Counted from the first letter of the stretch, positions 36,929 to 44,813 are shown. The stretch: DNA of 64,000 nucleotides from Schauerella aestuarii (GCF_009866805.1 NZ_SIZW01000043.1:558001-622000); one strand, 5' to 3'. Numbers and translations are program-made. The notes: generated from the sequence alone by a model not told the origin.

Positions 36929-37798
36929 ATGTCTTTGCCGCCTTCCATTTCTGCCTCCAACGCCGATGCCGAGCGAGATACCACCGCCGTGCCGCGCTCG
37001 CGCGAGCGGCGTCAACGCGTGCAGTCGGCGGAGTTGGGAATGGCCGTGCTCAAAGGGCTGGCGCAGTTGAATGGCCGTGCGAGCCTCACCGCGCTGGCGG
37101 CGCACGTGGGCGAGAGCCCGGCCAAGGTGCATCGCTATCTCGTGAGCCTGATGGCCGAGAATCTCGTGTCGCAAGATACGGGGTCGCAGCACTACCATTT
37201 GGGCGCCGAGGCCATTCAGATCGGGCTGGCCGCCATGCGTCAGGCCGATCCCATTCGGGTGGCCGAGGCCTCGCTGATACGGTTGCGGGAAACGTTGGAG
37301 GTCACGAGCTTCGTGGCCGTTATGGGCAATTTGGGGCCCACCATCGTGCGTTTCGAAGAGCCCGGCTTGCCGGTTACCGTCAACGTGCGCGTGGGATCAG
37401 TGATGTCGATGGTGTGGTCGGCGACGGGGCGGGCATTTCTGGCGGCGCTTGACGAGTCGCGGGTGCGGGCGCTGGCCGAGGCGGAGATCGCGGCGGCCGC
37501 CCCGGCCCGGCGCCGGCAGCTCGACGCGTCGGATCCCATCGGCAACCTGCGCCGCGATGTCATCGCGGCGCATTGTGCCGTGGTGCGCGATACGTATCTA
37601 CCCGGGATCAGCGCCGTAGCGGCGCCGGTGTACGACTACTCAGGGCGCGTGTGTGCCGTACTCACAGCGTTGGGAGCGTCGGGCGGGTTCGATCCGGATG
37701 CGGCTGGGCCGATCGCTTCGGCTGTGCGACACGAGGCCGAAGCGGCGAGTGCGCAACTGGGATATACAGTCACGGTGAAAAAGCGCTGCGACTTATGA
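36929..37798 (+). CDS. IclR-family transcriptional regulator
   Basis: 289 aa. The helix-turn-helix spans residues ~43-70 (SLTALAAHVGESPAKVHRYLVSLMAENLV), preceded by a polar N-terminal extension of ~30 residues; the C-terminal ligand domain contains ATGRAFLAAL and the AAPVYDYSGRVCAVLTALG signature. ATG at 36929 is chosen over the TTG at 36896, although neither has a strong ribosome site. It is divergent from the Bug-P450 pair, which it probably controls. Confidence 0.92.
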   Translation: MSLPPSISASNADAERDTTAVPRSRERRQRVQSAELGMAVLKGLAQLNGRASLTALAAHVGESPAKVHRYLVSLMAENLVSQDTGSQHYHLGAEAIQIGLAAMRQADPIRVAEASLIRLRETLEVTSFVAVMGNLGPTIVRFEEPGLPVTVNVRVGSVMSMVWSATGRAFLAALDESRVRALAEAEIAAAAPARRRQLDASDPIGNLRRDVIAAHCAVVRDTYLPGISAVAAPVYDYSGRVCAVLTALGASGGFDPDAAGPIASAVRHEAEAASAQLGYTVTVKKRCDL

Positions 37799-37927
37799 AC
37801 GAAACGATCGATTCGGCCGTATCGATATAACCGGGCTGACGATCTCCATTTTTAAACAGGGGTTTTCCCGGGCGCGAAGATGAGTGAGTTGTTATATTTA
37901 ATCGATCCTTGCTCAAGAGATCAGGTT

Positions 37928-38962
37928 ATGAACCAACCTACCCATCCCGACAACCTGCTCGCACCGGGCGACGCCGCAGCCGCTCGTGACGTGAGCGCGG
38001 CGCTCGATACCACCGGTCGCACGGTGCCGCATAACTGGCAACTGGCCCGCATCGTCGACGAGTTGCACGGCGCGCGCCGCGACTGGCGCTCGGCGCATTC
38101 GCGTCAGCGCGAAACCGGCAGCCGCGATCTGCCCTCGCGCGATGCGCTCGAACAGGTGATGGAGCAGCTCTGTGGGGCCTTGTTTCCCATGCGTCTGGGG
38201 CCGGCGGATCTGCGCGAAGAGAGCGAAAATTTCTTTGTCGGGCACAACCTCGACTCCGCCTTGAATACGCTTTACGCCCAAGTGCGACTCGCGCTGCGCC
38301 ATGTGGCACGCAGTACGCATGGCGGCGTGGTGCCTGACCAGGGTGAAGTCGATCGCCACGCGACAGAGATCGTCAGTCAGTTTGCGTTGGGGCTGCCGGC
38401 CATGCGCCGGCTCCTGGACACCGACGTAATGGCTGCCTACAACGGCGATCCCGCCGCGCGCAGTGTGGATGAAGTGCTGCTGTGCTATCCGGGCGTGTCG
38501 GCGGTGATTCACCACCGTGTGGCGCACGCGTTGTATCGTCTGGGCGCACCGTTGGTCGCACGCGTGGTGTCGGAACTGTCGCACTCGGCCACCGGCATCG
38601 ATATTCATCCCGGCGCGCAAATCGGGGCGGGCTTCTTCATCGATCACGGCACGGGTGTGGTCATCGGCGAAACGGCGATCATCGGTGAGCGCGTGCGTCT
38701 CTACCAAATGGTCACACTCGGTGCGAAACGCTTTCCCAAGACCGTTACCGGCGACCTCGAGAAGGGATTGCCGCGCCACCCGATCGTCGAGGACGACGTC
38801 GTGATTTATTCGGGTGCCACCATTCTCGGCCGGGTGGTGATCGGCCAAGGCTCCACGATCGGCGGCAATGTGTGGCTTACGCGCGATGTGGCGCCCGGTA
38901 GCGTGGTGACGCAGGGCACGTTGAAAAGCAATTGCCCTGACGACGGCTCGGACGTGCTTTAA
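37928..38962 (+). CDS. cysE: Serine O-acetyltransferase (EpsC-type)
   Basis: 344 aa. Transfers acetyl from acetyl-CoA to serine, first step of cysteine synthesis. The N-terminal ~180 residues are helical; the C-terminal left-handed beta helix has hexapeptide repeats and the active-site stretch IDHGTGVVIGETAIIG plus LGAKRFPK. It is the longer, soluble EpsC-like type rather than the 270-residue enterobacterial form. ATG 37928 follows AGATCAGG; an upstream ATG at 37880 would add 16 residues. The AT-rich TATATTTAATCG at 37893 could be part of the promoter. Confidence 0.92.
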   Translation: MNQPTHPDNLLAPGDAAAARDVSAALDTTGRTVPHNWQLARIVDELHGARRDWRSAHSRQRETGSRDLPSRDALEQVMEQLCGALFPMRLGPADLREESENFFVGHNLDSALNTLYAQVRLALRHVARSTHGGVVPDQGEVDRHATEIVSQFALGLPAMRRLLDTDVMAAYNGDPAARSVDEVLLCYPGVSAVIHHRVAHALYRLGAPLVARVVSELSHSATGIDIHPGAQIGAGFFIDHGTGVVIGETAIIGERVRLYQMVTLGAKRFPKTVTGDLEKGLPRHPIVEDDVVIYSGATILGRVVIGQGSTIGGNVWLTRDVAPGSVVTQGTLKSNCPDDGSDVL

Positions 38963-39039
38963 CTGCCTCGACCCCGCGCTGCTTCCGGCACGGGGGTTGC
39001 TTGAATCGATGTACCTAACGCCAACAATTGGAGTGATGT

Positions 39040-39261
39040 ATGTCGGACCACGTATACAAGCAAATCGAACTCGTCGGTTCTTCCACGACCTCGACGGACG
39101 ACGCCATTCGTCGTGCAATCGAAAAGGCGTCGGAGACGGTGCACAACATCGAGTGGTTCCAAGTCACCGAGACGCGGGGCCATGTGGTGGATGGCAAGGT
39201 CAAGCATTGGCAGGTGGGCATCAAGATTGGCCTGCGCATCGACAGCAGCGCCGAAGATTAA
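39040..39261 (+). CDS. Dodecin flavin-binding protein
   Basis: 73 aa, the full length. Dodecins form hollow 12-mers that store FMN or riboflavin. The sequence VYKQIELVGSSTTSTDDAIRRAIEKASETVHNIEWFQV has the flavin-stacking tryptophan (W59 region), and VTETRGHVVDGKVKHWQVGIKIG is the family signature. It has a GGAG ribosome site. The dyad-repeat array begins 119 bp downstream. Confidence 0.95.
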   Translation: MSDHVYKQIELVGSSTTSTDDAIRRAIEKASETVHNIEWFQVTETRGHVVDGKVKHWQVGIKIGLRIDSSAED

Positions 39262-39379
39262 GCGTTGCGACGTCGCTCGATTGGCCTGCCTCAATGCCGA
39301 TGTGAACAATAATGACCCGGTAGGCATAAGCCATTGAACGATATGGGGAATTGAACGTTCCCAGCCAGCTATCCCAAAG

Positions 39380-39404
39380 CTTGTCCACATTTCCTGGGGA
39401 CAAC
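39380..39404. repeat. Dyad copy 1
   Basis: Arms TTGTCC and GGACAA pair perfectly here (third pair G-C). Preceded by ATCCCAAAG. A strong separate stem-loop follows after 7 bases. Confidence 0.85.
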
Positions 39405-39411
39405 TTCATTT

Positions 39412-39446
39412 GCCGCCCGGTTTGCATTCACTGCATACCGGGCGGC
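39412..39446. repeat. Strong stem-loop after dyad copy 1
   Basis: GCCGCCCGGT and ACCGGGCGGC form a perfect 10-bp stem with a 15-base loop that itself contains TGCATT..TGCAT. The following bases (TTGCGTTTTATG) are only moderately T-rich, so it may be a terminator for dodecin read-through or a structural part of the array. Confidence 0.7.
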
Positions 39447-39540
39447 TTGCGTTTTATGCTCAGTGGTTCAAAGGAGCCCGGTGAGTGCAAGTGCTTGATT
39501 AGGCTAGTAAAGCAGGTGTTGCCAGCGAGCTGTCCCTAGG

Positions 39541-39565
39541 CTTGTCCACATTTCTTGGGGATAAG
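39541..39565. repeat. Dyad copy 2
   Basis: CTTGTCC..GGATAAG; the third pair is G-T. Preceded by GTCCCTAGG. 161 bp from copy 1. Confidence 0.85.
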
Positions 39566-39700
39566 TCAGGCCGGTGGGGCAGTCCCGCTCGATCAACGAG
39601 AGCGTTCCGTTATCTCGGCTTGATGCACAACATTGGCTCACTACTGCTAAGTCGATGAATTCAAAGCACTTTGATGAGTTCTTAGGCTGCTTTCCCTAGG

Positions 39701-39725
39701 TTTGTCCACATTTGCTGGGGATAAC
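39701..39725. repeat. Dyad copy 3
   Basis: TTTGTCC..GGATAAC; third pair G-T. Preceded by TTCCCTAGG. 160 bp from copy 2. It overlaps the start of the 14-bp palindrome ACAGCGCGCGCTGT at 39724-39737. Confidence 0.85.
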
Positions 39726-39861
39726 AGCGCGCGCTGTCTGCATGGCAGCCTAAATCAACTCGAAAAGTGCCTCGCCTGCGATATTGGACAGATTCGGCTC
39801 GCCAGGTGTAAGCGTTTGAATTCATTGGGCATTTGAAAGTTTTCAAGTGGGTTTCCGTACT

Positions 39862-39886
39862 CTTATCCCCATTTCTTGGGGATAAG
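39862..39886. repeat. Dyad copy 4, perfect 10-bp inverted repeat
   Basis: CTTATCCCCA and TGGGGATAAG pair fully around TTTCT. The third pair is A-T and the eighth is C-G, while other copies have G-T or G-C and A-G. 161 bp from copy 3. Both half-sites are TTATCCCCA, one base from the DnaA box TTATCCACA. Confidence 0.88.
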
Positions 39887-40065
39887 TTTGCCGATCAAAT
39901 GGCGATGTGGATGTCCACCATCTTCGGCATTGGCGTGACGCGGCATCTGCAGGCACTTTCTCAGATGATTCGGGTTGTGCAACCACTGGTGATGCATCCA
40001 GGCTTTTTGGCGCTTTCACGTCCTGAAATGCGCAATTCATGCGCACATGGACAGTTTTGACCCGG

Positions 40066-40079
40066 TGCACTTAAGTGCA
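40066..40079. repeat. 14-bp perfect palindrome within the array
   Basis: TGCACTTAAGTGCA, set inside a wider CCCGGT..ACCGGG inverted pair (40061-40066 and 40086-40091). It lies about 45 bp upstream of dyad copy 5. Confidence 0.65.
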
Positions 40080-40124
40080 TGAAAAACCGGGAGAATGCGC
40101 GGTTGCCAGCAATCTATCCCAAGG

Positions 40125-40149
40125 CTTGTCCACATTTCCTGGGGATAAC
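40125..40149. repeat. Dyad copy 5
   Basis: CTTGTCC..GGATAAC; third pair G-T. Preceded by ATCCCAAGG. 263 bp from copy 4, which breaks the 160-bp period. Confidence 0.85.
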
Positions 40150-40307
40150 CCTAGGCGCATCCACAGCATATCGAGTGGATCGCGTTCAACACGTTTTGCG
40201 GCAAAGAATCGGCAATCACACGCGTGCCGTTGCACGCATTCTGCCCGCGTGGGGTAACTCCTTGGTGGCACTAGGCTTTTTCCACCTGCGCACGTGCTTT
40301 CCTCAAG

Positions 40308-40333
40308 GTTGTCCACATTTGCCGTGCATAACT
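40308..40333. repeat. Dyad copy 6, degenerate
   Basis: GTTGTCCACATTT followed by GCCGTGCATAAC. The left arm is intact; the right arm is CATAAC rather than GGATAA. Preceded by TCCTCAAG. It lies just beyond the end of the convergent HpxZ-like gene. Confidence 0.6.
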
Positions 40334-40346
40334 ATTGTTTCGCACG

Positions 40347-40730
40347 TCAGGTGCCGCGCTTCATTGTACTGACATGCGCTGCCGTAACGCGCCAGCCTTC
40401 AGCGAATTTCACCCAGGTCTGGCTTTGCCGACCGATCGCGTCGCTCCCAGCGCGCGTAAACGTCATGCTTGCCGTCCCGAAGCTATCGCCGAATGTGGTC
40501 AACACCTGAGAAGTGATCGTGCGATCCAGACCTGCTCCCGGTCGGCTCGCGCGAAACGCAGCGATGGCGTCGAAGCCGTGGAGATTTTCGCCTGCGCCGT
40601 AGCGCACCGTGTGAGGACTATTCCAGAACAGCGTATCGAGTACTTTCACATCATTGGTGACCAGCGCGCGCTCGTAGCGTTCGAACGCTGCAGTGAGCGT
40701 CGCAAGGACGTCGGGGCGGTTGATTTCCAT
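40347..40730 (-). CDS. HpxZ/AtzH-like (DUF3225) NTF2-fold protein
   Basis: 127 aa. Matches the HpxZ-like pattern: INRPDVLATLTAAFERYERALVTNDVKVLDTLFWNSPHTVRYGAGENLHGFDAIAAFR and QSQTWVKFAEGWRVTAAHVS. HpxZ is linked to oxalurate breakdown in purine use, and AtzH-like proteins accompany amidohydrolases, but no such genes lie in this window. The start at 40730 has CGGAG upstream; an earlier ATG at 40748 is less well placed. Confidence 0.85.
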   Translation of the reverse strand: MEINRPDVLATLTAAFERYERALVTNDVKVLDTLFWNSPHTVRYGAGENLHGFDAIAAFRASRPGAGLDRTITSQVLTTFGDSFGTASMTFTRAGSDAIGRQSQTWVKFAEGWRVTAAHVSTMKRGT

Positions 40731-41068
40731 ACAATCTCCGATGTGCACCGATATGGTGCTGATTTAAGGGTTTTCACTATATTGGGTCATCGTGCAGGGC
40801 ACGTGGCGGCGTTGCAGTCGCAATCTGCGCTGGATCGATCGCGAGGCGTGCTCGCATCCGGCCGGTCACTTGGCGGTTTATCCACCCCTTGATCTCACTT
40901 CCATCGCCGCCATGCGTTGTCTGCCCAGGCATTGAGCCGATTGCGCAGATCGGTGACGCAACGTCTGCCTCGGTCAGTGTTGCGCTGCACAAAAGTTGGC
41001 ACAGGTTTTGCTAGGGTAAGTACTGACGCAGCGCACTTTGCCGCGGCACGAATTCTCCAGGTGTCACC
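40731..41068. other. Intergenic stretch, 338 bp
   Basis: Nothing identified beyond likely divergent promoters for the HpxZ-like gene (leftward) and the gene at 41069 (rightward). The first 60 bases are AT-rich. Confidence 0.5.
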
Positions 41069-41668
41069 ATGCAGCACACGCAAGCCCATTCCGCCCCCGT
41101 CACCATGATGGTTACCCGGCACATCTCGCCGGAGCGTTACGCCGACTTTCGCGAGTGGATGCGACAGGGCGAAATCCTGGCCGCCGGCTTTCCGGGTTTT
41201 TTGGGATCGGGTGTGCTGCATCCGCCGGAAGGCGGTGACCAGTTTCAAATCGTCATGCGCTTCGACGCGCCCGACAGCCTGCATCGCTTCGAGCACTCGC
41301 TGCCGCGCCGGATGTGGCTGGAGCGCGGAACGGGTTTGGTGCTTGAAAGCCGGATCGATCGCGCGAGCGGCATGGATACGTGGTTTGGTTCGCCCAAGCT
41401 GGCGCCGCCGCGTTGGAAGCAGGCCGTGAGCATCTGGATCGCTTACTTCCCGATGCTGCTGCTGTTCTCGTTCATCTTCAAGGATCAGTTGGCAAGCCTG
41501 CCGCTGTTCTGGCGGGTACTCATCACCACGGCCACGATGACGCCGATCTTGTCGTTCGTGTGCATTCCGGTCATCACGCGCCTGCTGCGCGGCTGGTTGC
41601 AACCCGCACAGCCCAAACGTCGGGTGCTGTGGCGCGTGGCGCCGCGCTGGCGCTTGAACCGGCGCTAA
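41069..41668 (+). CDS. Antibiotic-biosynthesis-monooxygenase (ABM) domain protein with membrane tail
   Basis: 199 aa. Residues ~10-95 have the ABM ferredoxin-like fold pattern (VTMMVTRHISPERYADFREWMRQGEILAAGFPGFLGSGVLHPP, then FQIVMRFDAPDSLHRFEHS). Two hydrophobic helices follow at ~118-137 and ~146-170, and the tail is strongly basic (RRVLWRVAPRWRLNRR). The combination is known in proteins of unknown role. The domain could act as a cytoplasmic oxygenase or haem-handling domain held at the membrane. Confidence 0.8.
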   Translation: MQHTQAHSAPVTMMVTRHISPERYADFREWMRQGEILAAGFPGFLGSGVLHPPEGGDQFQIVMRFDAPDSLHRFEHSLPRRMWLERGTGLVLESRIDRASGMDTWFGSPKLAPPRWKQAVSIWIAYFPMLLLFSFIFKDQLASLPLFWRVLITTATMTPILSFVCIPVITRLLRGWLQPAQPKRRVLWRVAPRWRLNRR

Positions 41669-41733
41669 GCCGAGGTGGCCGCCGGCGCGCACGTGCCGGC
41701 GTGACGCCGGCATCATCGTGAGCGCCAGCGCCA

Positions 41734-42555
41734 CTATTTGCGCACCTCTTGCTGAAAGATCTCCAGGCTGAGTTTCTTGGCGCTGATGAAGCTCGGCTCA
41801 CTCAGCGTGTCTACGGTGCGGGGTCGCACATCGTCGTACTTCAAAATGCGCGCGATCTGGGTGGGACGTTTGGTGAGCAGCAGGATTTCGTCGGCGAGAT
41901 AGACGGCTTCCTCCAGATCGTGGGATACCAGCATCATGGTGGTGCCAGTCGTCATGAACACCTCCTGCAGTTTTTCGCGGATGAAAAGCGTCATTTCGAA
42001 GTCGAGCGCCGAGAACGGTTCATCCAGAAACAGCACTTCAGGGCCGGGTGCCAAGGCTCGCATGATGGACGCGGTTTGTTGCTGTCCGCCTGACAACTCG
42101 TAGGGATAACGATTGAGGTCGAATTTGACGTCGAACGAGGCGACGAGTTCTTCGAGGCGACGGTTCACGTCGGCTTTCGGGCGGCCTTCCAGCTTGAGCG
42201 GATAGGCAATGTTGTCGATCGTGCGCAGCCAGGGGAACAAGGCTTCACGATAGTTCTGAAACACATAGCCGATCTTGGTTTGCGCCAGCGATTTGCCGTC
42301 GAACAGAATCTCGCCCTGATCTACCGGAATCAAGCCGGCGATCATATTGATCAGCGTCGATTTGCCGCAGCCGTTGGGACCGAATACCGAAACGATTTTG
42401 CCTTTGGGAATGTCCAGATCGAAGTTTTCATACAGCGGCCAGCCTGCAAAATACTTCGTCAGGCCGCGAATGGTGATGTGGGTGCCGGCCGGGCCGGGCT
42501 TGAACGGCGCGCCCACAGGCGAAGGCGCGAGAAGCGGGTTGACGACGGTATTCAT
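41734..42555 (-). CDS. ABC transporter ATPase, NitT/TauT type
   Basis: 273 aa. Walker A GPNGCGKST, Q-loop FQNYREALFPW, Walker B VLFLDEPFSALD and H-loop SHD are all present. The signature is LSGGQQQTASIMRAL, with threonine where arginine (QQQR) is usual, near but not in the core LSGGQ. Start and permease stop overlap (TAATG). It energises the importer encoded by the three-gene unit 41734-44362. Confidence 0.93.
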   Translation of the reverse strand: MNTVVNPLLAPSPVGAPFKPGPAGTHITIRGLTKYFAGWPLYENFDLDIPKGKIVSVFGPNGCGKSTLINMIAGLIPVDQGEILFDGKSLAQTKIGYVFQNYREALFPWLRTIDNIAYPLKLEGRPKADVNRRLEELVASFDVKFDLNRYPYELSGGQQQTASIMRALAPGPEVLFLDEPFSALDFEMTLFIREKLQEVFMTTGTTMMLVSHDLEEAVYLADEILLLTKRPTQIARILKYDDVRPRTVDTLSEPSFISAKKLSLEIFQQEVRK

Positions 42556-43352
42556 TAGCGGCCGCTCCAGTGCACGACACGTTTCTCGAGCACGAGAAAG
42601 ACGATATTGAGGATGTAGCCGAGCGCGCCGGCCGCCAGAATGGCCGCATACATGTCGCGCACGTTCAGCACCTGCTGCGCATTGATGATGCGATTGCCCA
42701 GGCCGGTTTCCGATCCGATGAACATCTCGGCCACGATCACGATCACCAGTGCCATCGAGACGCCACTGCGCAGTCCCACGAAGGTGGGCTGCAGGCTTTC
42801 CCAGATCAGCACATCCTTGAAGATCTGCCAGCGGGTCGCGCCCATCACACGTGCTGCCATCACCCGTTGCTTGCGGGCGTTGATCACGCCATAGGCACTG
42901 TTGAACAAGATGACGAGTACCGCTGCAAATGCGGCGATCGCGACCTTGTTGAGATCGCTCACGCCGAAAATCATCAGGAACAGGGGAATGAGTGCGGACG
43001 AGGGCGTGGATCGGAAGAAGTCGATCAGGAATTCGACGCTGCGATAGGCGCGCTCGTTACTGCCCAGCAGAACACCCAGCGGCACGCCGACCACGGCGGC
43101 CAGCACGAAGGCCTGCATGATGCGTGACAGCGATGCGAGGAAGTCGGTGAGCAGCGGTCCGCCCATCAGCCCGTTGAAGAGCGCCACGAGCGTGGCCCAG
43201 GGCGTGGGCAACAGCACCGGACTCACGAGCTTGAGCCGAACCACGATATCCCAGACGAGGAACAACACGATCGGGCCGATCAGCGGCAGCAAACGGGACG
43301 CGTACGATGGCCGCGGCGCCTTTGTGGTGGGTGTGGTGGTCACTGCGGTCAT
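42555..43352 (-). CDS. ABC transporter permease, NitT/TauT type
   Basis: 265 aa with six predicted membrane helices. The ATPase-coupling loop EFLIDFFRSTPSSALIPLFLMIFG and GATRWQIFKDVLIWESLQPTFVGLR (the EAA region) fit the SsuC/TauC family. The ATG at 43352 comes two bases after the stop of the binding-protein gene and has AAGGG upstream; a TTG at 43358 is less likely. Confidence 0.93.
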   Translation of the reverse strand: MTAVTTTPTTKAPRPSYASRLLPLIGPIVLFLVWDIVVRLKLVSPVLLPTPWATLVALFNGLMGGPLLTDFLASLSRIMQAFVLAAVVGVPLGVLLGSNERAYRSVEFLIDFFRSTPSSALIPLFLMIFGVSDLNKVAIAAFAAVLVILFNSAYGVINARKQRVMAARVMGATRWQIFKDVLIWESLQPTFVGLRSGVSMALVIVIVAEMFIGSETGLGNRIINAQQVLNVRDMYAAILAAGALGYILNIVFLVLEKRVVHWSGR

Positions 43353-43354
43353 GC

Positions 43355-44362
43355 TCAACCCTTGTAGATCAGGCTGGCCACATCCACCTTGGTGGAAAAC
43401 ACGCCGCGCTCGGTGAAGAGGTCGAAGTACTTCTGGAAGTAGGCGATATCGCTGGGCGTGAATTCGTTGTACATCGTGTATGCCGCAAGCGGCACTTCAT
43501 TGGTCATCGGTCCTTCGATCGCGGTGTAGCCCTTCATGAACGGGCGCGCCTCGTCCGGCTGATTGCGCACGAGCTCCACGCCCTTGAGATAGGCCGCGAT
43601 GAAGCGTTTGGTGACCTCGGGGTGCTTCTTGATGAATTCGGTGGTCAGCGTGGCCGAGCCGCCGAACCAGGGAGCCATCGGGTCGCCCAGAATGTATTTC
43701 GCCACCACACCCGGCTCGAGCACGCGGGTCGTGCCATTCAGGCGGCCCACCGTTCCCGTGGGTTCCAGGGTGTAGCAGGCATCGAGCTGGCCTGCCGCCA
43801 CGGCAGCCACGTGCTGGCTGATCGCCAGTTCGGTGACCGTCGCGCCCGTAGCGCCGGCCTTCTCCAGAATTGCCTTTGTGAGCGTCATGTTCTGGATGCC
43901 AGGGCCGGAGCCCACGCGCTTGCCCTTCAGTTCGGCGATCGACTGGATGGGGCTGTCCTTGGGCACAATGAACTCGTCCAGCACGTACTTGGCGTTGGTC
44001 GGATTGGCGCAGAAGATCTTGAAGAGCCCGGGCGACGCAATTTCGCCGATCGCCAGGTTGCCCGACCCGGTGCCATTGGCGCTGCCATCCGACCGACCCG
44101 AAAGCATGGCTTCCATCACTTGCTGGGCACCGGCGAATTTCATGGCCTCCACGTCCAGCCCGGCCTCCTTGAAGTAGCCCTTTTCGATGGCGGCATAAAA
44201 GGGCAGGCCCGAAGCGACCGGCCAGTACCCAATGCGGATCTTGGGCGCGGTTTGGGCCCGCAATACGGCAGGCGCGCCGATCGCGGCAAGGGTCAAGGCG
44301 CCCGCAGCGGTTTGAACGAGGCGGCGGCGGGTGGGATCGGCAAGGCGGGAACGCGTGGTCAT
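43355..44362 (-). CDS. ABC transporter substrate-binding protein, NitT/TauT type
   Basis: 335 aa and first gene of the importer. The N-terminus TRRRLVQTAAGALTLAAIGAPAVLRAQ is a signal with twin arginines, possibly Tat. The mature part begins KIRIGYWPVASGLPFYAAIEKGYFKEAGLDVE, the NMT1/SsuA pattern. Such importers take up sulfonates, nitrate, pyrimidine precursors or aromatic acids; the substrate here is unknown. The start at 44362 has TAGGAG upstream. Confidence 0.92.
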   Translation of the reverse strand: MTTRSRLADPTRRRLVQTAAGALTLAAIGAPAVLRAQTAPKIRIGYWPVASGLPFYAAIEKGYFKEAGLDVEAMKFAGAQQVMEAMLSGRSDGSANGTGSGNLAIGEIASPGLFKIFCANPTNAKYVLDEFIVPKDSPIQSIAELKGKRVGSGPGIQNMTLTKAILEKAGATGATVTELAISQHVAAVAAGQLDACYTLEPTGTVGRLNGTTRVLEPGVVAKYILGDPMAPWFGGSATLTTEFIKKHPEVTKRFIAAYLKGVELVRNQPDEARPFMKGYTAIEGPMTNEVPLAAYTMYNEFTPSDIAYFQKYFDLFTERGVFSTKVDVASLIYKG

Positions 44363-44813
44363 GACAACTCCTACGAAAGTGAAGGCCAGTCTGCGCACTT
44401 GGCGACAAACTTGTATACCCGTTTCGAAAGCAATATCGATGCCAATTTTTGCCGACGAAAATTCGGTTGGAATGTCGCCAGTTATTCAGCGGCGTGGTCG
44501 ATGGCGTGGCGCATCGGCAGCGTGCCGCCGCGGCACGGCTGGAGGCGCGCAGAGGATGTCTTGCCGGCTAGCGACCCGCTTTATTTCTGTTTTCCATGCA
44601 CCGCATGTGAGCGTGAGGCACTGTTTCGGTGCGCATTGCATGGCGTCAGCCTGGCCGGGTCCCGGCGATCCAATGATCATCCGTGGGGCAGGCTTGGGAT
44701 GCTGACTTCATGCTGAATGCGCGAACGTAAATCGTTTACAATTTCATCTCCCGTGTTTTGACTGCTATGCGCGACGGCCCGCGGGGCTGTTTGCGCGCTT
44801 GAAGGAGTGCGCA
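44363..44813. other. Intergenic stretch, 451 bp, divergent promoters
   Basis: No supported gene. It separates the leftward ABC importer from the rightward imelysin operon. A small inverted repeat GTAAA-TCG-TTTAC lies at 44727-44739, about 75 bp before the imelysin start, with a TACAAT hexamer at its right end that could be a -10 element. I do not see a convincing 19-bp Fur box, though an iron-controlled promoter would be expected. Confidence 0.5.

Larger units (their letters stand above)
39262..40346. repeat. Gene-free region with a six-copy array of a 25-bp dyad
   Basis: 1085 bp with no supported gene, lower in GC than its flanks. Six copies of one dyad occur at 39380, 39541, 39701, 39862, 40125 and 40308. 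Consensus is YTTGTCCACA-TTTCY-TGGGGATAAS, usually preceded by CCCWARG. The first half-sites (TTGTCC or TTATCC) start at 39381, 39542, 39702, 39863, 40126 and 40309, giving steps of 161, 160, 161, 263 and 183 bp. Units also share weak similarity upstream of the dyad (a CCCGGT..AAG..TGA pattern in units 1, 2 and 5; TAAG..TGAATTCA in units 3 and 4), so this looks like an old tandem duplication in which the dyad was kept and the rest drifted. Function is not known. Confidence 0.9.

Noticed and set aside
39221-40316. Small ORFs in the array encoding similar peptides (LSTFPGDN on one strand, LSPGNVDK on the other)
   Set aside because: The similarity follows from the shared dyad DNA. The frames lack ribosome sites and are present on both strands.
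39380-40333. CRISPR array
   Set aside because: Repeats are 25 bp but spacing is about 135 bp between them, copies differ from each other, intervening sequences share similarity, and no cas gene is present.
44700-44760. Fur box upstream of the imelysin operon
   Set aside because: Expected from the operon's iron link, but the best candidate (GTAAA-TCG-TTTAC) does not match the GATAAT-rich consensus well enough.
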